This document shows positions 5,298-6,327 of a stretch of 6,327 nt of DNA, one piece after another. This stretch comes from Actinomycetota bacterium (GTDB taxonomy: Bacteria > Actinomycetota > Actinomycetes > Nanopelagicales > Nanopelagicaceae): assembly GCA_009924725.1 (NCBI GenBank), contig RFRA01000067.1:1-6327 (forward strand), read 5' to 3'. Made by a program: the position numbers and the translations under genes. Positions within the stretch are counted from its first letter, which is position 1. Each line of letters begins with the position of its first letter. The notes below the pieces were generated by a model. The model had not been told where the DNA came from, searched no databases, and saw only the letters and a list, made by a program, of their open reading frames with translations.

Positions 5298-6327
5298 GTG
5301 AAATTTATAAATCAGCCAAATCACGATCTCACCTATGACGATGTTTTCATGGTGCCAAGTAGTTCCGAAATTTCTAGTCGCATGGAAGTTGATTTAGCTT
5401 CTACCGACGGATCCGGAACCACAATTCCCATTGTTGTTGCAAACATGACTGCAATCTCTGGTCGTCGTATGGCTGAAACAATTGCTCGTCGTGGTGGCAT
5501 TGCAGTTATTCCACAAGATATTCCACTTGAGATTGTTAAAGATGTTATTTCTTGGGTTAAATCTCGGCACACTTTCTTTGATACCCCAATCACGCTAAGT
5601 CCTAATGAGACTGTGGCCGATGCCGTTGGCTTAATGCATAAGCGCGCCCACGGCGCGATTGTTATTGTCGAAAATAATAAGCCGCTAGGCATAGTGACTG
5701 AAGAAGATTGTGCAGGCGTTGATCGTTTTACCCAGTTGCACTCAGTTATGAGCAAGGATTTAATGACTTTGCCCGATACGGCCGATGCCCACGCTGCCTT
5801 TGATTTCTTGCATCACCATCGTCGCAAGTTAGCACCAGTGGTTTCAGCCAATGGTGAGTTAGTTGGAATTCTGACTCGAATCAGCGCACTTCGTGCAACA
5901 CTTTATTCGCCAGCACTTGATGCGAAAAATAATTTGCGAATCGCGGCGGCAGTTGGAATCAACGGAGATGTAGCTGCGAAAGCTAAATATTTAATTGATG
6001 CTGGCGTAGATGTTTTAGTTGTCGATACTGCGCACGGCCATCAACGCAAAATGATGGAAGCGCTAAAGGTAATCAAGGCGCTTAATTCAAATGTGCCAAT
6101 TGTCGCTGGTAACGTTGTTACTGCCGATGGCGTAAGAGATTTAGTTGCAGCAGGTGCCGATATAATTAAAGTTGGCGTTGGGCCTGGTGCAATGTGTACA
6201 ACACGTATGCAAACTGGTGTTGGCCGCCCACAATTCTCGGCCGTTTTGGAATGCGCAGCAGAGGCTAAGAAACTTGGTAAATCAGTTTGGGCCGATGGCG
6301 GTGTTCGCCATCCTCGCGATGTCGCAC
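5298..6327 (+). CDS. guaB1: GuaB1-type GMP reductase / IMP dehydrogenase-like protein with CBS domains (3' truncated by window edge)
   Basis: The frame is open from GTG at 5298 to the right edge: 343 residues of an expected 480 or so. The sequence closely follows what I recall of the mycobacterial GuaB1 protein. That protein looks like an IMP dehydrogenase but has been reported to be an NADPH-dependent GMP reductase (GMP to IMP plus ammonia) controlled through its CBS domains. LTYDDVFMVPS (residues 11-21) is the IMPDH/GMPR N-terminal signature. A CBS pair lies at about 94-203. The barrel then resumes with AAAVG, VVDTAHGH (D243), AGNVVT and the catalytic loop GVGPGAMCTTR, in which C300 is the nucleophile. 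WADGGVRHPRD (331-341) is a phosphate-binding segment. The GTG is chosen because the family N-terminus begins there and no SD-led start lies nearby. The gene would feed guanine nucleotides back to IMP. A true IMPDH is the main alternative, judged less likely from the overall match to GuaB1. Confidence 0.88.
   Translation, partial: MKFINQPNHDLTYDDVFMVPSSSEISSRMEVDLASTDGSGTTIPIVVANMTAISGRRMAETIARRGGIAVIPQDIPLEIVKDVISWVKSRHTFFDTPITLSPNETVADAVGLMHKRAHGAIVIVENNKPLGIVTEEDCAGVDRFTQLHSVMSKDLMTLPDTADAHAAFDFLHHHRRKLAPVVSANGELVGILTRISALRATLYSPALDAKNNLRIAAAVGINGDVAAKAKYLIDAGVDVLVVDTAHGHQRKMMEALKVIKALNSNVPIVAGNVVTADGVRDLVAAGADIIKVGVGPGAMCTTRMQTGVGRPQFSAVLECAAEAKKLGKSVWADGGVRHPRDVA

Noticed and set aside
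5333..5755. Minus-strand open frame of 140 residues
   Set aside because: It lies wholly opposite guaB1, whose plus-strand translation is strongly conserved; the minus frame has no motif.
1..6327. CRISPR array, insertion sequence, toxin-antitoxin pair, riboswitch or phage module
   Set aside because: No regularly spaced repeats, transposase or integrase motifs, small paired genes or long structured leaders were found; gaps between genes are all under 60 bp.

Overview
The window looks like an ordinary chromosomal stretch of a low-GC actinobacterium. By eye the base composition is in the mid-40s percent GC. Two genes are of types best known from Actinobacteria: an adrenodoxin-reductase-type ferredoxin/NADPH reductase (FprA) and a GuaB1-type CBS-containing GMP reductase. 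Short intergenic gaps, an absence of Shine-Dalgarno sequences and modest GC fit a streamlined aquatic lineage such as the freshwater acI group (Nanopelagicales), but this assignment is inference. No phage, transposon, CRISPR or defence genes are visible.

Layout. Bases 1-560 (+) hold the C-terminal part of a GT2-like glycosyltransferase cut by the window edge. Bases 615-1706 (+) encode FprA with an unusually short C-terminus; its last codons and its TAG stop lie inside a tRNA-Arg(ACG) gene at 1697-1769 (+). Bases 1819-2940 (+) encode a MalY/PatB-type PLP C-S lyase. It is convergent with a secreted GH13 alpha-amylase at 2955-4319 (-). The amylase is divergent from an aldo/keto reductase at 4353-5276 (+), across only 33 bp. 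The window ends in guaB1 at 5298-6327 (+), which runs off the right edge.

The genes do not form one pathway. They cover cell-surface glycan synthesis, redox supply to ferredoxin, thiol/amino-acid metabolism, extracellular alpha-glucan breakdown, carbonyl reduction and purine recycling. The shared feature is how they start: each of the five complete starts has a TANNNT -10-like hexamer ending 5-8 nt before the start codon and no ribosome binding site. That is the layout expected of leaderless mRNAs.

The most unusual locus is the fprA/tRNA-Arg junction. The reductase ends within a few residues of its last conserved FAD-binding motif, lacks a tail of roughly 80 residues found in its mycobacterial relative, and takes its stop codon from tRNA positions 8-10. 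I found no clearly new biological system here.
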